A DNA stretch of 64,000 nt from Allacma fusca (GCA_947179485.1 OX359248.1:52090386-52154385); one strand, 5' to 3'; shown: positions 50,202-63,885, numbered from the stretch's first letter. Program-made: numbers and translations. Notes: generated by a model not told the origin, from the letters alone.

Positions 50202-50272
50202 ACACACACACACACACACACACACATGCACACACATACATAGATAGACAGACACACACATACATACATACA
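50202..50272. repeat. (CA)n/(GATA)n/(CATA)n compound microsatellite
   Basis: CA run to about 50226, then CACATACATAGATAGACAG, then CA and CATA units. Confidence 0.95.
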
Positions 50273-51825
50273 AAGTCAGAGTCCAAAAGAAGACTCAGTC
50301 AGCGGATATTATTATTCATATGTGCATGGAAGCATAACAAGGTTTAGCTTTACATGAGATAAATATTTTAATTTTTTTCCCTCTCATCCTCCTTCCCAAA
50401 CATTTACTCCCATGTAATGGACCTGGCCCTTTTATGTACTACAGAGTCTTTCAAATCTACGGAGAGCCTCATGTATCTACGTAAATATGAACATGGCCAT
50501 TGAGCACACTGCCAATACACTAATTACTTTGGGAACTGGTACTCTCAGCTGACGCTATGATTGCACATGGGAGCTGTATCTACATATAGGCACATTTGTA
50601 GAGATAAGTGTTGCTCTACAGATATGGTCAATTTTATGCATGTGTGTGTAATAATTACAGTGTACGGACGTACACTGGGTTATATGTGCCCATGAAGATA
50701 CCTATTGGAGATGGATCTTCCTCATGGATGTATTCTCTGTGGGACTGTAGGAAGATGAGCGGACTGTAGGAACAACAACGTTACTGTGGAGTGTATAATA
50801 TGCTTGTATTTGATGACTAGGAAAAAAAATGTACTGGTACAGTCTGCCAGCTTCACTATGGAGAATTCCTTTCTATAGCATTGGAGAGTTTGGAATTGAC
50901 GAGTCCCCAAGTTTTTTTAAGGATTAAGTGTAAAATTACATGGCAGAACCTCCAGGTCGAGTAGCACTTTGAGACTCGGACTCTTGTACAGGGGTTTGTA
51001 GGAGCTGAGGCTTGAGTGTATGGTTTAGCTTGTAGTTGTAGTTTATAGAGCATGGTTTATAGGGTTGAGCTTGTGCTGTATGGGATTCTTTAGGAGATGG
51101 CTCGGAGAACTGTGACAGAGCGAGTCTTGTTGGAGAGATGACATTTTTCATTGAGTTGACATCTCAGGCGGGGAGTTACAAGAATTATTTCATGTACTTG
51201 ATAAATATTTGTTCGCTTGCGGCCACTCTCGTTTCGTTGTGTGTCTCTCGGCTCGGAGCCGAGTCTCTGAGGATACATACAGTTCCTTGTTTTCTGTTAA
51301 TTGCCACAACAATTCACGCTCTGGGATGAGAGCGCCTATTGGAGCCGTACATATTTTTTATGTGAAGTTTTCCAAATGGAACCTGTATCTAGTCCTTAAT
51401 TGCCTCACCACTTGAGTAGCATCGTCTCCGTCCCATTCGCAACTCAATTTGCAAATTCCAAATGGAGTTATTGTCATAAGAAACAAGCCCATTAGATCCA
51501 TTTGACAAAATTTATGCTCTTCTGATAATGAGCTTTTATTCCCTCAGTCAATAGGTGCTTGAACCTATCTCTTATATGCTTCCCCTCTATCTCTCCCTCC
51601 CTCTCTCTCTCTCTATTTCTACTACAGTTGTACTTATCTAGGCTTGCTTCCTTTTACTCTTGAGAGTCTCACAACTCCTACTCCTTTATGCAGTGTCGCA
51701 TCTTCCACAAATGTTCCAAGTTATGCTGAAAAAATTCATTCTTATTCAGGTCCTTCTTGCAAGCTTTTATATGCATGTCGTTATCTCCAGGACATACACA
51801 CTCAGCGTAGATTTTGTGTACATTG

Positions 51826-52087
51826 TGTCGAAGCATAGATACATAGTTTCGATGCATATAGGTACATATTGTCGATGCATAGGTACACAGTGTCGATGCA
51901 CAGATACATAGTTTCGATGCATATAGATACATTGTGCCGATGCATGTAGGTACACTATGTCGATGCATGTAGGTACACTATGTCGATGCATGTAGGTACA
52001 CTATGTCGATGCATGTAGATACACAGTGTCGATGCATGTAGATACACAGTGTCGATGCATACACATATTCCGTCGATGCATACAGCG
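51826..52087. repeat. Minisatellite, 21-23-bp unit, 12 copies
   Basis: Each unit starts TGTCGATGCAT or a close variant (TTTCGATGCAT, TGCCGATGCAT) and continues with GTAGGTACACTA or GTAGATACACAG. Unit starts are at 51826, 51847, 51870, 51891, 51912, 51935, 51958, 51981, 52004, 52027, 52050 and 52071. The six units at 51935-52049 are 23 bp exactly and nearly identical, while the outer units are 21-23 bp and more diverged, a pattern of recent expansion from the centre. The ATGCAT core is itself a palindrome. Open frames on the minus strand are long here only because the repeat lacks stop codons. Confidence 0.95.
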
Positions 52088-52610
52088 TAAATAAATTTAC
52101 AGTAGAAACCTTTATAATTCCTACGTGCGTCTCGAAAGTCTTTGAAGCCAGACTATATGTTTCCCATTGTGAGTCTGGACTTGAGTGGAAGTTGCTATGA
52201 AGATTGGTCGGAGGAACTTGGGAAGGCAAGGGAGGAAATTGGAAGCTAGACTGTGGGTAGGAGCGTCTCCCGCGCATCGATTAAGATTCTGGATAAGGAA
52301 CCAGTATGGAAGGATACAAGGGAAACTTTCCTGCGCAGGTTGATCATTCTTATCGATTTTTCTCTCGACAGATTCGAAAAGCCAGAGTTTTTCAGGACAA
52401 GCCTTATCTCTGAATTTGCTCTTGGAATAAGTATGCTAATTCCTGGAATTTCGATCCCTTCAGCCTCAATGCCAATTTCATTCCCAATTTTAGATAAATG
52501 AAGGAGATTTCAAAACTTGAAATTTTAAATATGTACATACACACGTAGACAAAAGTACATCCGAAGGCCTGTAAATCCTCATACAAAAGCAACTAGGCTG
52601 GTGCTTCTGC

Positions 52611-52629
52611 TACTGTCCACAGGACAGTA
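52611..52629. repeat. 8-bp stem, 3-nt loop inverted repeat
   Basis: TACTGTCC - ACA - GGACAGTA. It is a tight perfect hairpin lying about 525 bp after the 23-bp minisatellite. The arms resemble the TACTGTCC right-end word of the MITE at 32650-32827. Confidence 0.85.
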
Positions 52630-55433
52630 ACCAACTGTTAGCTCTTACACAGGAGTTGTTTCTGTAATAATTATAGGAAAAAGATACAGCCAGAGATTAC
52701 TTTTTAGCCCCTGAGTTTCCACCAGGATTTATAATGGAAGTTCTACGTGCACTGTAGATGTAGATAGTAGCTACTGGTGAATGTAAAATCTTCAATGGTA
52801 AATCCTCACACGGGGAGTTTCAGAAATAGGACCAAACAATTGGGATACTATAATTACTATGAGGAGAGAGAGAGAGAGAGAAAAAAAAATCTATGGAGGG
52901 AGATAAAAGTAAAATCATGTCTCAATTCCCCGACCTGCCCTCAAGACTAGGGACGTACCTTAATGTTTTTTTAATCAAGACATAAGAGGGAAGGTCTAAC
53001 CGTGTAAAATTCACAGCTTTTGATATATGAACCTGGCCGGAAAAATTGAAAGCCTTCATTTAATAGGAGACTTGGCTGAAACTGATCGGGTTGAGTGGTC
53101 ACGCATTTTGTTTTGAGAAGAAAGAAAAAAAAAAGAAATTTGAGCAGCCTTGAAACTGTATCCCTTTTTATAGGGATAATTTTTTCTGGGTTGTCGTGAC
53201 AATTCCAACAAAAACATTTGGATTTAAAATAGATTTACTGAGAGTGAGAAAATGATTTGGGATGTTAATTACAAAGCTGACGAAGAGATATTTTTTGAGA
53301 AGGGTTGAAAAGGGATTTTTCCCCTTCTTTTGACGCAATTTCCCTCTAATGAATTCCAGTCTGTCGTCACCGCTATTTCCCATGGTGAAATTATGCAAAG
53401 TGACGACGTACCTTTATGGCTCATGAGGTTACTCCGAATGAACTCATATAGCTCCTCTCAGGTAGTGCATAATTGTCTTTCTACAGCGGACTCAGGACAT
53501 GTGGGATTGTACACCCATTGAATACATCCCAGTCAGAGGATAAGCCACTGCTTGGAATTTATTTATTTCGTGTGTGGTTTTTTTTTCTCAAACAGTAGGT
53601 ATACACCCCAAGCATGTACATAGTCCTTGTTGTACATTGTAATTTTTAATTTGGAAATCAATGCTACTTTGCAAGGCTGCACTTATTGTTAGCCAAATTA
53701 CTATACGACTCGAACTCCCTGTATCTCTGTCTGTGATGGTAGAGAGTAGGGGGGAAAAGGTTCAGGAATGAGAGATTCCTTCTCTGAGCGAGTAGTGCAG
53801 GGAAGGCGTGCATGTTATTGGGAGCTTTTACTGTAGTTGAAGTTGAAGTCCTAATGGTACAGGAATTGTTGGAGTTAAAAATGTCTTTATATGACAAGAG
53901 TGTAAGTGCTGTTAATTATTGTTCCTTTTCATTATTTTAATGCAGAGTGCGCTAAAATTCTAATTTTATCTCTTTTTAACGTTACTTGCGTATGCTGGGC
54001 AAATTAAACCAATCCTTATTAATTGTCATTGACTCTGTGTGTGCTGGGAATGGCTTGGGCTGACGATCCAGGCGGCAGCTCCTAATAACTTAACTCTAGC
54101 TTCCTCCTCCTCAATATATTTTTTTAAACTCTACTTCATTCATCTGAGATTTCTTGCTTTTGAAAGCAAGTTAATTTTATTTGGCTTCTCTTCCAGTCCT
54201 AATATTTTCCCATAAAGTTTTCCTATAATATCCCCCTCTTCCCCCTCCCCCTACAAAAATTATCCTTCTCATAATTTACTTAATCCCGTTATAAGCAGAG
54301 GTTTGATTGCTTTCCGTGCAGACAAAATAAATTTGATCATTCTAACACAATGTTACATTTCTTTTTAAATACAAGCGTATTTTCAATGTAGGAGCAAAAT
54401 TTGTCACTTAAACAGGGATTTTAGCATAGATAGCGTCCACTGTAAATAAAATACATACTGGACATTATGTCCACTGTCTCAACATTACAGAGCACATATA
54501 GTCAGCTGACTCCTGATGATACATTGAAACAAGTATAGTTTGACTCGCTTGCAACAGCAACGAAATGTACAATTGCATGTGAACGTATGACGATACTACT
54601 ATTCGTACTTACGAAACATATTTTAATGCAGTTTAAAACCTCCCATAGAAAAATAACTTGCATTAGCTAAAGTAGCAGCTCCAAGCTGGACTTGAGACTA
54701 TGGGACTCTTGTACGAAACTACACAGTCAACAGACACTATAGGCAAAACAGAGTCAGGAGCGTCAGAGAAGCCTCGAATATTTGGACCCAGACGAGATAG
54801 TCAAGTGAAGAAAAGTCTTACAAGCCATTGCATTGCCATCATAAATATTTATAAAGTTTGCTGCCAAAAAAAGGAGTTCTACACTTTTTTCCTCCCCATA
54901 CATTGTACATATATAATTATATACACAAGCATCTCCGTAACCTCAACTTTGGAGCATATCTATGCAAAAGGTATGGAAAAAGACATGTCTGTTCTGGAAA
55001 CTATAGGAAAAATCCATGTGATCTTTCATGGGGAGTAAGTACATGTACCTTCTTCTTATGTGTGTATACTTCCCCTCCATACGGATACTTATGCCAGCTA
55101 AAAACTCAACTATATGCGGAGATATACTCTTGGTAAAATTGTAACTGACTGAAAAAAAAATGTAGTACAGGACGGAGGGAGTTGAGCACGGCTGAAAATA
55201 CAAGATAAACACAAGGCTATAGGGAAGAGCCTTCCTTGTGTCTTTCTCTTATATGTTTTTTGAGCCCTCGTCGTCTCGGGCAGATTGTACTGTTGTCGTT
55301 ATTACACATGAATTGTGCCATGAATTCTGTCCCGTCTCTCAAGATTGAGCTTCAAGGAATCGTACCTGTCTCAAATGAATCTCTTGAAATTGGATGAGAA
55401 AAAAAAAGTAATACGAAAGGAGTCAAGGGCTGA

Positions 55434-55455
55434 GGAGAGAGAGAGAGAGAGAGAG
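55434..55455. repeat. (GA)n microsatellite
   Basis: About 22 bp of GA. Confidence 0.92.
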
Positions 55456-55773
55456 GAAAAAAGGAAATGCTTTACATATAAGGATTGGGAAAACTCAGGA
55501 CTGGATTTTACTCTTGAATAGAGGAACCATTTTTGGGAGGATCTTTGACAACTTTCTTGACAGAGTGACTCCGCTCTGTTGCTACAAGCCAGCTCTGTAC
55601 CAATCTTCGACATACCATATGGTCTATAGGAGTTGGATGTGAGTTATAGCACTTTAAAAAATATACCTTACGTGCAGGAGCTACAGGGCGAGTACAGTCA
55701 TAGGACAATGTTGCGTAAGTACATACAGAGTCGTTGCAGTGTCTAGCAAGAATGGAGACCAGAGTGACGATGT

Positions 55774-55816
55774 CAACAACAACAACAACAACAACAGCAA
55801 CAGCAACAGCAACAAG
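55774..55816. repeat. (CAA)7(CAGCAA)3 trinucleotide microsatellite
   Basis: CAA units change to alternating CAG and CAA. On the plus strand one frame would read poly-Gln, but no ATG-led frame uses it. Confidence 0.95.
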
Positions 55817-56175
55817 GCAAAGCACCAGGAACGGGGAAACATGACTGCTATGTCGAAACCACTTTTACCTATACACGAACATACAGAGAGCAGACATTGA
55901 GCAAGGAGTGAGTAAAGGTGATGAAAAAGTAATGCTGATCCCGACGAGATTTCACAGCGACACTTCATATTATAGTCCTTGCTCCTAGTTTTTTATTTAT
56001 CATGTCTAAAAACGGACACGCTTCACTTATCTCCGAGCCGAGAGTCATAGAGAGTAACCTCGAACGAGGGAGAGGGAAAAAATCACTAGAACATCTGAGG
56101 ACCAAGCGGAAATCCATCGCATTGCAGCTATTTACAGCATAGCTATACATTTTTATATAGTGGTCCCCTCCAGAA

Positions 56176-56340
56176 GTCCTCGATACCAAAATATAATTAT
56201 GTACTGTGCACACTCCCGTATCAAAACACACTTATGAAGGGAACACTCCAATATCAAATACACTCATACAGAGTGTGTACACACACTCCAATCTCAAAAC
56301 ACACTTATGTAATGTACACACTCACTCAAGTATCAAGCAT
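56176..56340. repeat. Degenerate tandem repeat, 33-40-bp unit, about 5 copies
   Basis: The recurring core is CACTCCAATATCAAAACACA followed by CTTATGTA and a short TGTACA-like spacer. Core positions (the ATAC/TATC-AAA word) fall near 56182, 56218, 56251, 56290 and 56330, giving spacings of 36, 33, 39 and 40 bp. The units have diverged and the spacer length varies, so this is an ageing minisatellite. Confidence 0.75.
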
Positions 56341-56584
56341 CCTATTACTGCATATAGGGTATCAAGGATTTGTCTATGAAACTACATAGAATATTTTGTG
56401 AACCCAAGCAAGTACTTATGTAGCTTGTACCCTCGACTGTACTATTACCACCCTTGCCTGCGGAATTGGAAGACACTCCAAGACTTACTGTTGACTCTGT
56501 CACAACTACAACAGTATGTAGTCGGAGCAATGTAAAAGCATGTAAATAAACTTGTACTGTAAATTGATCCAGATCTCGTGTGCA

Positions 56585-56615
<31 letters not shown>
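56585..56615. repeat. (CT)n microsatellite
   Basis: 31 bp of CT with one TGTC interruption. Confidence 0.95.
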
Positions 56616-57156
56616 GCTTTCGAACAGCATCTCAAAATTATTTGTCTGTCATTGAGTCCATACAGGATTCGTAAAGAGAGCGTTTACATAAAGTCAGACA
56701 CGTCCCCTTGAATTATTTGTTTTTATTTACCTCTTGTCAATCTAATGACTCCTAGGCTAAGATTAAGTACTCCATCTTACATAGCTGCCACTCAATTCTC
56801 TCCTCATTAATCCTCCGGAGCAGGGCTAAATATCAACAAGCTTGGCAGGTGTGGACGCTACACATCTCTAATAGCACCCAGCATTGACGATTTGACAAGC
56901 AAGAGGGAAAAAAACTATTGCCTTCAGTTCACTTCATAGCTCCAACATTGACACACATCTCCATGCATGCAGCGGATGATTGTGAGGAGATACCTTGATG
57001 AGGGCATATCCCTCCGCATATATTTTCTCTCTTGAGCTTTTAGTTTAAAAACAGTTTTTTAGTACTATTTCCCATGTGCAACATCAGACGTCACTTTCAG
57101 CATGAAGCGGAGTAATGTACCACATGCAATTTCCAAAATATTCTTTGCTTGGGAAG

Positions 57157-57158
<2 letters not shown>

Positions 57159-57213
<55 letters not shown>
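57159..57213. repeat. (GA)27 microsatellite
   Basis: About 55 bp of uninterrupted GA, the longest pure GA/CT tract here. Tracts of this type are also potential GAGA-factor binding sites in arthropods. Confidence 0.98.
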
Positions 57214-57216
<3 letters not shown>

Positions 57217-58067
57217 GAAGACGAGTAGAGCCAAATCACCCGATCAAGTCATAACTCGTGGGATTATTGAATTGGGGAAATGCTCTTAAATGCGAGCTAC
57301 TGCCAAATTCCCTAAGTGCTTTAACAATTTTCTGTCGATAGCTCAGAGGAGGACAACCATCATAAATTCATTTACTCACAAGGCTCTGACAACCTCTCCG
57401 TCTCCATGTCTTCCCTGTATCCTCAAACATTGGGGAAATGTTTCAAAAATAGGCAACCACAGATACCATCCTTTGAGTAGGAAGGTTTTAGTACTTGCCA
57501 CCTTCAAAACATTCCTCTATTACTATCCCCACATGCATCCCCATAGTCAATTCCTACATTATAGTTACTCCATATCCAACCTTCACTCCGTAACGATACA
57601 TCCCCACAAATAGATACATACTTTCCTCTAAACATATAATGCTCTTCTTTGCAAATGATACAAACACAGCACGTATCTTAATTGCCTGCATCTTCCCAAG
57701 TGCTAACACAGATTTCCCTGTACATTGGTTATTTACAGGAGTCAAAGTGTATTTATGCAGGGAATTAAAGGCCTATGTGAGTCAAAGAGTGAGAGGAGAG
57801 AGTACCATATCACCATTGACAATTTAAAATCCTTTGGAACTCACGGAGCGTTAACAGCCCTTTGACAAAAGGGATTTTTTTTTCGTGTGGAGAGAGGGAA
57901 GCCAAAATAGAGGAAGGAGTTGATGATGATCGCTCTGAGAAAAATCAAGTATTTATGGTGCTCTGAGTATGGAAATGGGCTTCGGCGGAGAGTGAGGAGT
58001 GAATTGAGGGAATGTGTGAAAATCAGGAGAATTACCCATTCCTACTAGATCTGAGTATTTACTTAAA

Positions 58068-58070
<3 letters not shown>

Positions 58071-58098
<28 letters not shown>
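58071..58098. repeat. (GA)14 microsatellite
   Basis: 28 bp of GA. Confidence 0.95.
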
Positions 58099-58378
58099 CG
58101 TGGGAAGAAATACTGTTATCATGTAAAAGAAGTGGAAAAGCTTTGAACAATAGAATAAAATAATGGAATGAAAGGTGAGAGTTGACATGACTTGATGGGA
58201 TATAAGGTAGAGTGTTTTGGGGTAGTGTGGTTAGAGTTATTTTATGCCCCGGATCTAGACTGTAGTAATAGCAGTCCCTGATCGTGCTGTAGTGGGCTTT
58301 CTACTCTACACTTTAGGAGCAATGAATGCAATGATTTTCATTGAATAGAATAGCACCAGATAACTCCGGGCTCTGTAC

Positions 58379-58389
58379 TATATAAAAGG
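58379..58389 (+). promoter_or_regulatory. Possible TATA box
   Basis: TATATAAAAGG is a textbook TATA-box match, but no initiator consensus sits at +25 to +30 and no gene follows. Weaker TATA-like words occur near 42042 and 59024. A chance match is likely. Confidence 0.15.
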
Positions 58390-59644
58390 AGAGTGAGAGA
58401 GGAGATAGAGGAATGACGGAGATTTTCCCTGGTAGCCTCACACTCTCATCGACAACAACACAGTCTCCTCTGAAGTTCCCTTCCTCTCCATCCATACCTA
58501 TAGATATAGATAGTTATGCTCACCCAAACATAGGGCACATGCACCCGTGTGATTATAGCCTCCTATAGTAGACCCCATGCCCGGGCCGGAGCAACTCAGC
58601 CCACTATATATGTTTGTACAGAGAGATGCGGAGAGACAGTGACTTTGACTTGACATGGCCACGACTCCATTGTGATTGTGAAAACTGACATTGCCATGCA
58701 ATTCCAACGCTTTATTTTCATGACTACGACTTCATTTGGGGAGAAAATTATGACATTTGTCCCTCTAATAGTGTCATTTCTACACATTTTCCAAAGCCTT
58801 TACACAGTTGCAGCCCGTGCTTAGCTCACTCAACCGAGAATACAGTCTAACCTCTGCTTTCAGACTCATATGCTAGTATTCCTCCTAGTACTACCGTATA
58901 CACATACAAACAAAAAATACACAGACACAAATGTAGATATCTATATATATGTACATAGCCCTTTCTTTATTTTGACTTTAATACTGTCGTTTGGAAAAAT
59001 CTCAAAGAGAACCGTCCCCGAGTATATATAAACATGAACAGAGACAAAAACCACTATTTTTTTCCCCGTCTCTCGCTTCTCTTGTTAATATTCTATAAAA
59101 ACAGTTCCCCGTGTACGTCTGACAGGTAATATAACAGTCAATTTATAAAGTGAACGGGCATTGTTCCGCCCAGGAGTCCGTGTCCCTATCATTGGATCTG
59201 GTCTGAATGATTTGGATCTATAGAGAAAAATCACGGGATGAACTGCGTCAAGTTCCTTTACATTGACCGTGGAGTCCACAGTGAATATAGAGACATCATA
59301 AAAGTACAGTCTTGTTAGCACTTTGTCAGCAAATGACAGACTTTCTCACGTCTCTCAACAACTCACCGTTACAAGCTCAGTCAATTATGAGGAGGGTCTG
59401 GAGGAAGTAACATGTGGGGACGTCATCAGTGCCAGTGCCCCGACTCGTCGGGAAGAGAAAAAGGGTGAGAAATGAGATAAGATTGACAAGTTCGCATGTA
59501 TTAATTACATCATTATATTTTTATTACACCTCATAATGTCCCCGTCCTCTGTACCGTTAATTCACAGGAGATATGGGAAAAAAATCCTACTTTCATGCTT
59601 GAACTTTATTTTTAAATTGTGAACCAAAATTAGCAATGGGGAGG

Positions 59645-59649
59645 AAATG

Positions 59650-59696
<47 letters not shown>

Positions 59697-59722
59697 ATTT
59701 TTCTTCAGGGAGAAATCCATTT
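59645..59722. repeat. (CT)n microsatellite enclosed by a 13-bp inverted repeat
   Basis: AAATGGATTTCTC at 59645-59657 is the exact reverse complement of GAGAAATCCATTT at 59710-59722. Between them is a pure CT run reaching 59693. The unit can be drawn as a stem with a pyrimidine-rich loop. Confidence 0.8.
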
Positions 59723-61474
59723 TGTTATGGAGTGCTCTCTTGATGTTCAAGTCCGCTACTCTAAAACATTCTCAAGGAGCAATTCAGGAATATTAATGGT
59801 GGTGAGGACTTTGAGAGAAATCGGTTTTGGTGATGTGTTTGAGTATGGCGAGCTTCTATTTTTTTTTGTGGAAGAAGGTTTGGCTAAATGTCATGTGGGG
59901 GTATATGGAGTTTGGGAAGAATGACAGAAAGGCCTCGGCAGCCATTCCACTTTGCGGTAGCAAAGCAAGCATGAAGACCATGAATAGGAATCAGGGAAGA
60001 TACAGATTGGTCGTAGAGCCTGACATGTCTACCATTCCTCCAGGTCTTTGCCTTCCCTTGTGCTATGGGTAGTTTCTTCCTTTTAACTTTATTCTCGCGA
60101 GTGGGTAATCCAAATAAATCTATGAAGATACATTTACGGTGACATTTCATGCTCCCCACACTAGTTAGGAATAGGCAGGGTAAAGGTATCTACATGTAAA
60201 AAAAAAACTTTTCTACAGTTGGACAGATACAGACACTCTCATCCATACAGAGACACGCAGGAGAGGCACATTCCACAGTATATGTTTTTTTTACAACAAC
60301 ACACACATACTTATGAAAGAGTGCAAAAAGAGGACTCAGGAGGAAAGTTCTCTCTCTCTCTCTCTCTGGAAAGAGACGAGGATGATGAGAGGAAAAGGAG
60401 AAGTTATGAGGGAAGATACAACTATACAGGGAAAACAGAGAGCTCATGTACATCCACATTACTACTTTGAGCATTGGAAAAATGCTTCGTGTAAGTTGAT
60501 GCATTTATGGACCATTCTGCGGTAATTTGGTTTCCAGTTTATGAGTCATCAAAATACAAATGTTTATTCCTTTCATTCCTCCTGGCTGCCTCCTGCCAGA
60601 TTCATACATGCAATTTTCACATTTCTCCGTCTCACTCTCTCTCTCTCTCTCTCTCCTTTGATATTCCCAAAGTTGTGTACATATACCTTCCCGCCATGGA
60701 CATATTACCGTTTATTTTGTACACACAACAAAGAGGAAATGAAACTTGGGAGAAACATTGCACCCCCTTATTTCTTCCTTCACCCAAATTGTGTCTCGTA
60801 ATTTAAACCAAATTACTCAAAGAACAACAATGTTCCTGTAATATTTAAACTCAAATTGCATCTCCACTCAAACTCAAGCTCTCATTTATTCTCATCTCGG
60901 GATATTTTCCCTTTAGAATGAGAGCCGGAGGAAAGTTTCATCATCCCTAAATTATGTTATTGAAGGATATTCACAGCTGGTTTAACCATCAATGTTCCCC
61001 AGAATTTTTTATTATTAAAATTGCCCCGCATCAAAAAATAAAGGCAAAAAAATACTAAGGAGACCTGCTACACTCTCCTCTGAACTTCGTACATTTTTCC
61101 TGTATATCTATACGTGAATTCTTCGTATCTACATTTTTCTGAAATCAGTCCTTAAAAATTTCAATTTATACATTTTGTAATAAATTTCTCAGAGGAAATA
61201 AAAAAAATGAGATCCTCCCAGGATAAAGGGTAGGGCAAGGGAGTAACTTTAAAGAAGAATTTTTGGAAACGGGATCTCTGTGGAAGATCATTTGAAAAAG
61301 TATCATCGGAAATGGTATCCTTGAAAAAAAAATTCTAGCAAGCTGTGAATGGGAAGTTAACAATTGAGGGAGATTTCGAAAGTCATCTAAAAACATTTAC
61401 GGGATAAAAACGGTTGGAAAAGCAATTTTACGGGGAAACCTTTTAGCTTCCTAAGAAAATAACACTTTTCTCCA

Positions 61475-61497
61475 TCTCTCTCTCTCTCTCTCTCTCT
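61475..61497. repeat. (TC)11 microsatellite
   Basis: 23 bp of TC. Similar short CT runs lie at 60349-60367 and 60635-60655. Confidence 0.93.
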
Positions 61498-62313
61498 TGG
61501 TATTTATTTCTCGGAATGGTTCTCCAAAGAAAGGGTAGCTTTCCAGAGGAGATTTGAGCATTGGAAGGAGCGGAAGGAACATTGGGAGATGTGAGGAGTG
61601 TGCGATTCTTGTTGCAGTCAGAAATAATTTTTTTTTGCAGGACTCTAGTACTGTATCTATAGATAGTCCTGTGGATATATACTAGTTGTGTAAGAGAGTG
61701 TGGTCCTTGGATGAGATTTTGCAGTTGCCTACTTAAAAGGATCTTGATTGAAGCATCCTTGTTTGTGTGTAGTCGTTGTAATGAGGGAGCTTGTATGTAT
61801 GTTGGGAAGAGCATCTCTCTTCGAGAGTTTCAACATCGACAGTCTCTCTATGTATTTGTCTATGAGGGAATGTGTCCGTATGTAAAATACTGACTGAGTA
61901 AGCACAAATGCTGGGGTTTACAATCGCTCCGTTTGTTGTGGCTGGTGATGAGGGTACGCAATGAAATGACTGTTTTGCTCAAGCATGCTTCTCTCTCTCT
62001 GACTCCGCATGCCTTGTATAATATTGACAGAGGCAAAAGACTCCTTGATACTTCTGTGGGAACAAAACATTGGAATCGCTCGTAAAGTGGACGCAATGCT
62101 TAAAGTCAAGGAAAAGTAACAATCATGGTTTTGCTTATGTATCTCTCACGTTATGTTATGCCTTCCCATCAACTCTTATTGTATCATCATCTCCCCATGA
62201 TCTCCTCTCATCTCATCCTCCTCCAACAATGATCCAATCCATGGGCTTAAGTCAAGGAGCTCTTGGAACCTCTTAGCGTTTCGCATTTTTCCCTTTTTCA
62301 CCCGCTCCTCCAA

Positions 62314-62345
<32 letters not shown>

Positions 62346-62358
62346 CCTCTCATCTCTC
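62314..62358. repeat. Interrupted CT microsatellite
   Basis: CT runs separated by CATCTC words. Confidence 0.93.
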
Positions 62359-63885
62359 CCAGTCTTCCAATCGAGGAATGCCAAGAGCCGAAAATGTCTT
62401 TCATTTCATTCCATCAATTCTGACCATATACATAAAATGTTTCTGGGAGCATTTATGCTTTACTCTATTGCTCCACTTAAGTTCACAATAATCGGCGAAA
62501 TACATTGAGCAAATGGAATACATTGCCCACACTCGTATTTTACGAACCGCTGTATTAAATTCTTCGCAACCATTTACTGCATGGCCTTCTTTTCCCCATC
62601 ATTATTGTTCTCAAAATACGGCACAATCATACAATGCACAACAACCCAAATGTTTCAATAGGAGCAGTCCACAAGAGGCCCCTATGTGTCTCTGTTGTGT
62701 GGGGTATTGTGTAAAACAAACATTGTTGAGCCATCCCTGTAAAATTTCCTATCTCCTAATTCTACATTCGAATATCTATACATATACATAGATACATACA
62801 CATACACTCGAAAAGTCGTTAGCAATCAACTAAAATTATGGTTTACGATCTGCCATATAGTCTCATTTTAAATCCACCGAAAGGCATTCTCTTCAAATCA
62901 CCCCCTCAGAGTTTATAGTGTTGAATTCCAAGGAGGCTGATTTTTCTCCTGAAAATAACATAAGATTTTGTGGGACCAAAAAGGTGGATAGGATATTTCC
63001 AAGGGAATGATATTTTTTCAGTTTGTTCGTTATATTATACCCTGTCATATCTCTGTAATTCTATTGAAGTAGGTACTGTAGACTGTATATCCTATTATCT
63101 ATTTTACGGGATTATTTCTCCCACACAGTATAATGTTTTTGCATTGGTTGAGGCATGTTTCATCTGAGGAGAGTGCTCGGACGTAAACAATCCCTTGGAA
63201 GGGTAGTTCTCTTGAAAGAATGTTATCTCTACTGACAGTGTGCAGAGTCCAAGCGACTTTTGTATCATCAACCCTCCTTCTAGAATACCTGACTCTCTGG
63301 CCCATTTTCAAAGAGTATTGTATGTGATAGAGACTGTGGGGTCGGAATATGCTGTATTTTCATATATTGTTACTTACTCATCGATATCTGGCTATCAGTG
63401 AGGAGGCGGAAGTGCTTGGGAGCATTAATTCTTTGGATTTCTGGGGTAATTGTGTGTGTTGGACATGTGACAGGTGTCTGGATTTCACGAAGATATGCAA
63501 ATATATTTGCAAATTCTTGGATTTGTACAAGTTTTCAAAAATGTCCACATCATTTTGTCACTCTCCTAACCAGATTCCTGTTATCTAGCCCCTTCATCGC
63601 CACGACCAAGTCACTGAAGCGACTGATTGTGCAAAAGGTGTTGAGAACTGCGACAATTTTCTAATCACTATCGGCTCTGTCAGACCTGTTCTCTTCGTAC
63701 GGCTCCTCACTTATCCCCCCATAAATTAGTATTACTGCGAACAGCATCTTGAATATTCATCGCTCTCCTTTCAAGGTTCTTATGCAATGAAACCTGTATC
63801 ACCGACTTAAAATTTAACTTCACCCCTCTTGGAATTTCATTGTCAGGTTTACGAATTTTAATGCACACATTTTAGTCATCAACTC

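Larger units (their letters stand above)
43022..51825. other. Non-coding stretch with MITE ends and a 28-bp array
   Basis: It contains degenerate element ends (43254-43530), the 28-bp minisatellite, the element at 47514-47643, and CA tracts at 46409 and 50202. Between 47163 and 47409 three overlapping open frames on both strands coincide with locally higher GC. None has a recognised domain, but the spot would be the first place to look for an exon here. Confidence 0.6.

Noticed and set aside
51678..52277. Minus-strand frames with MHRHSVPTCID-type repeats
   Set aside because: These are translations of the 21-23-bp minisatellite. Its period is not a multiple of three and the frame changes between units.
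58970..59000. TAATACTGTC, the start of the miR-8/200 family
   Set aside because: Similarity stops after ten bases and no complementary arm was found nearby.
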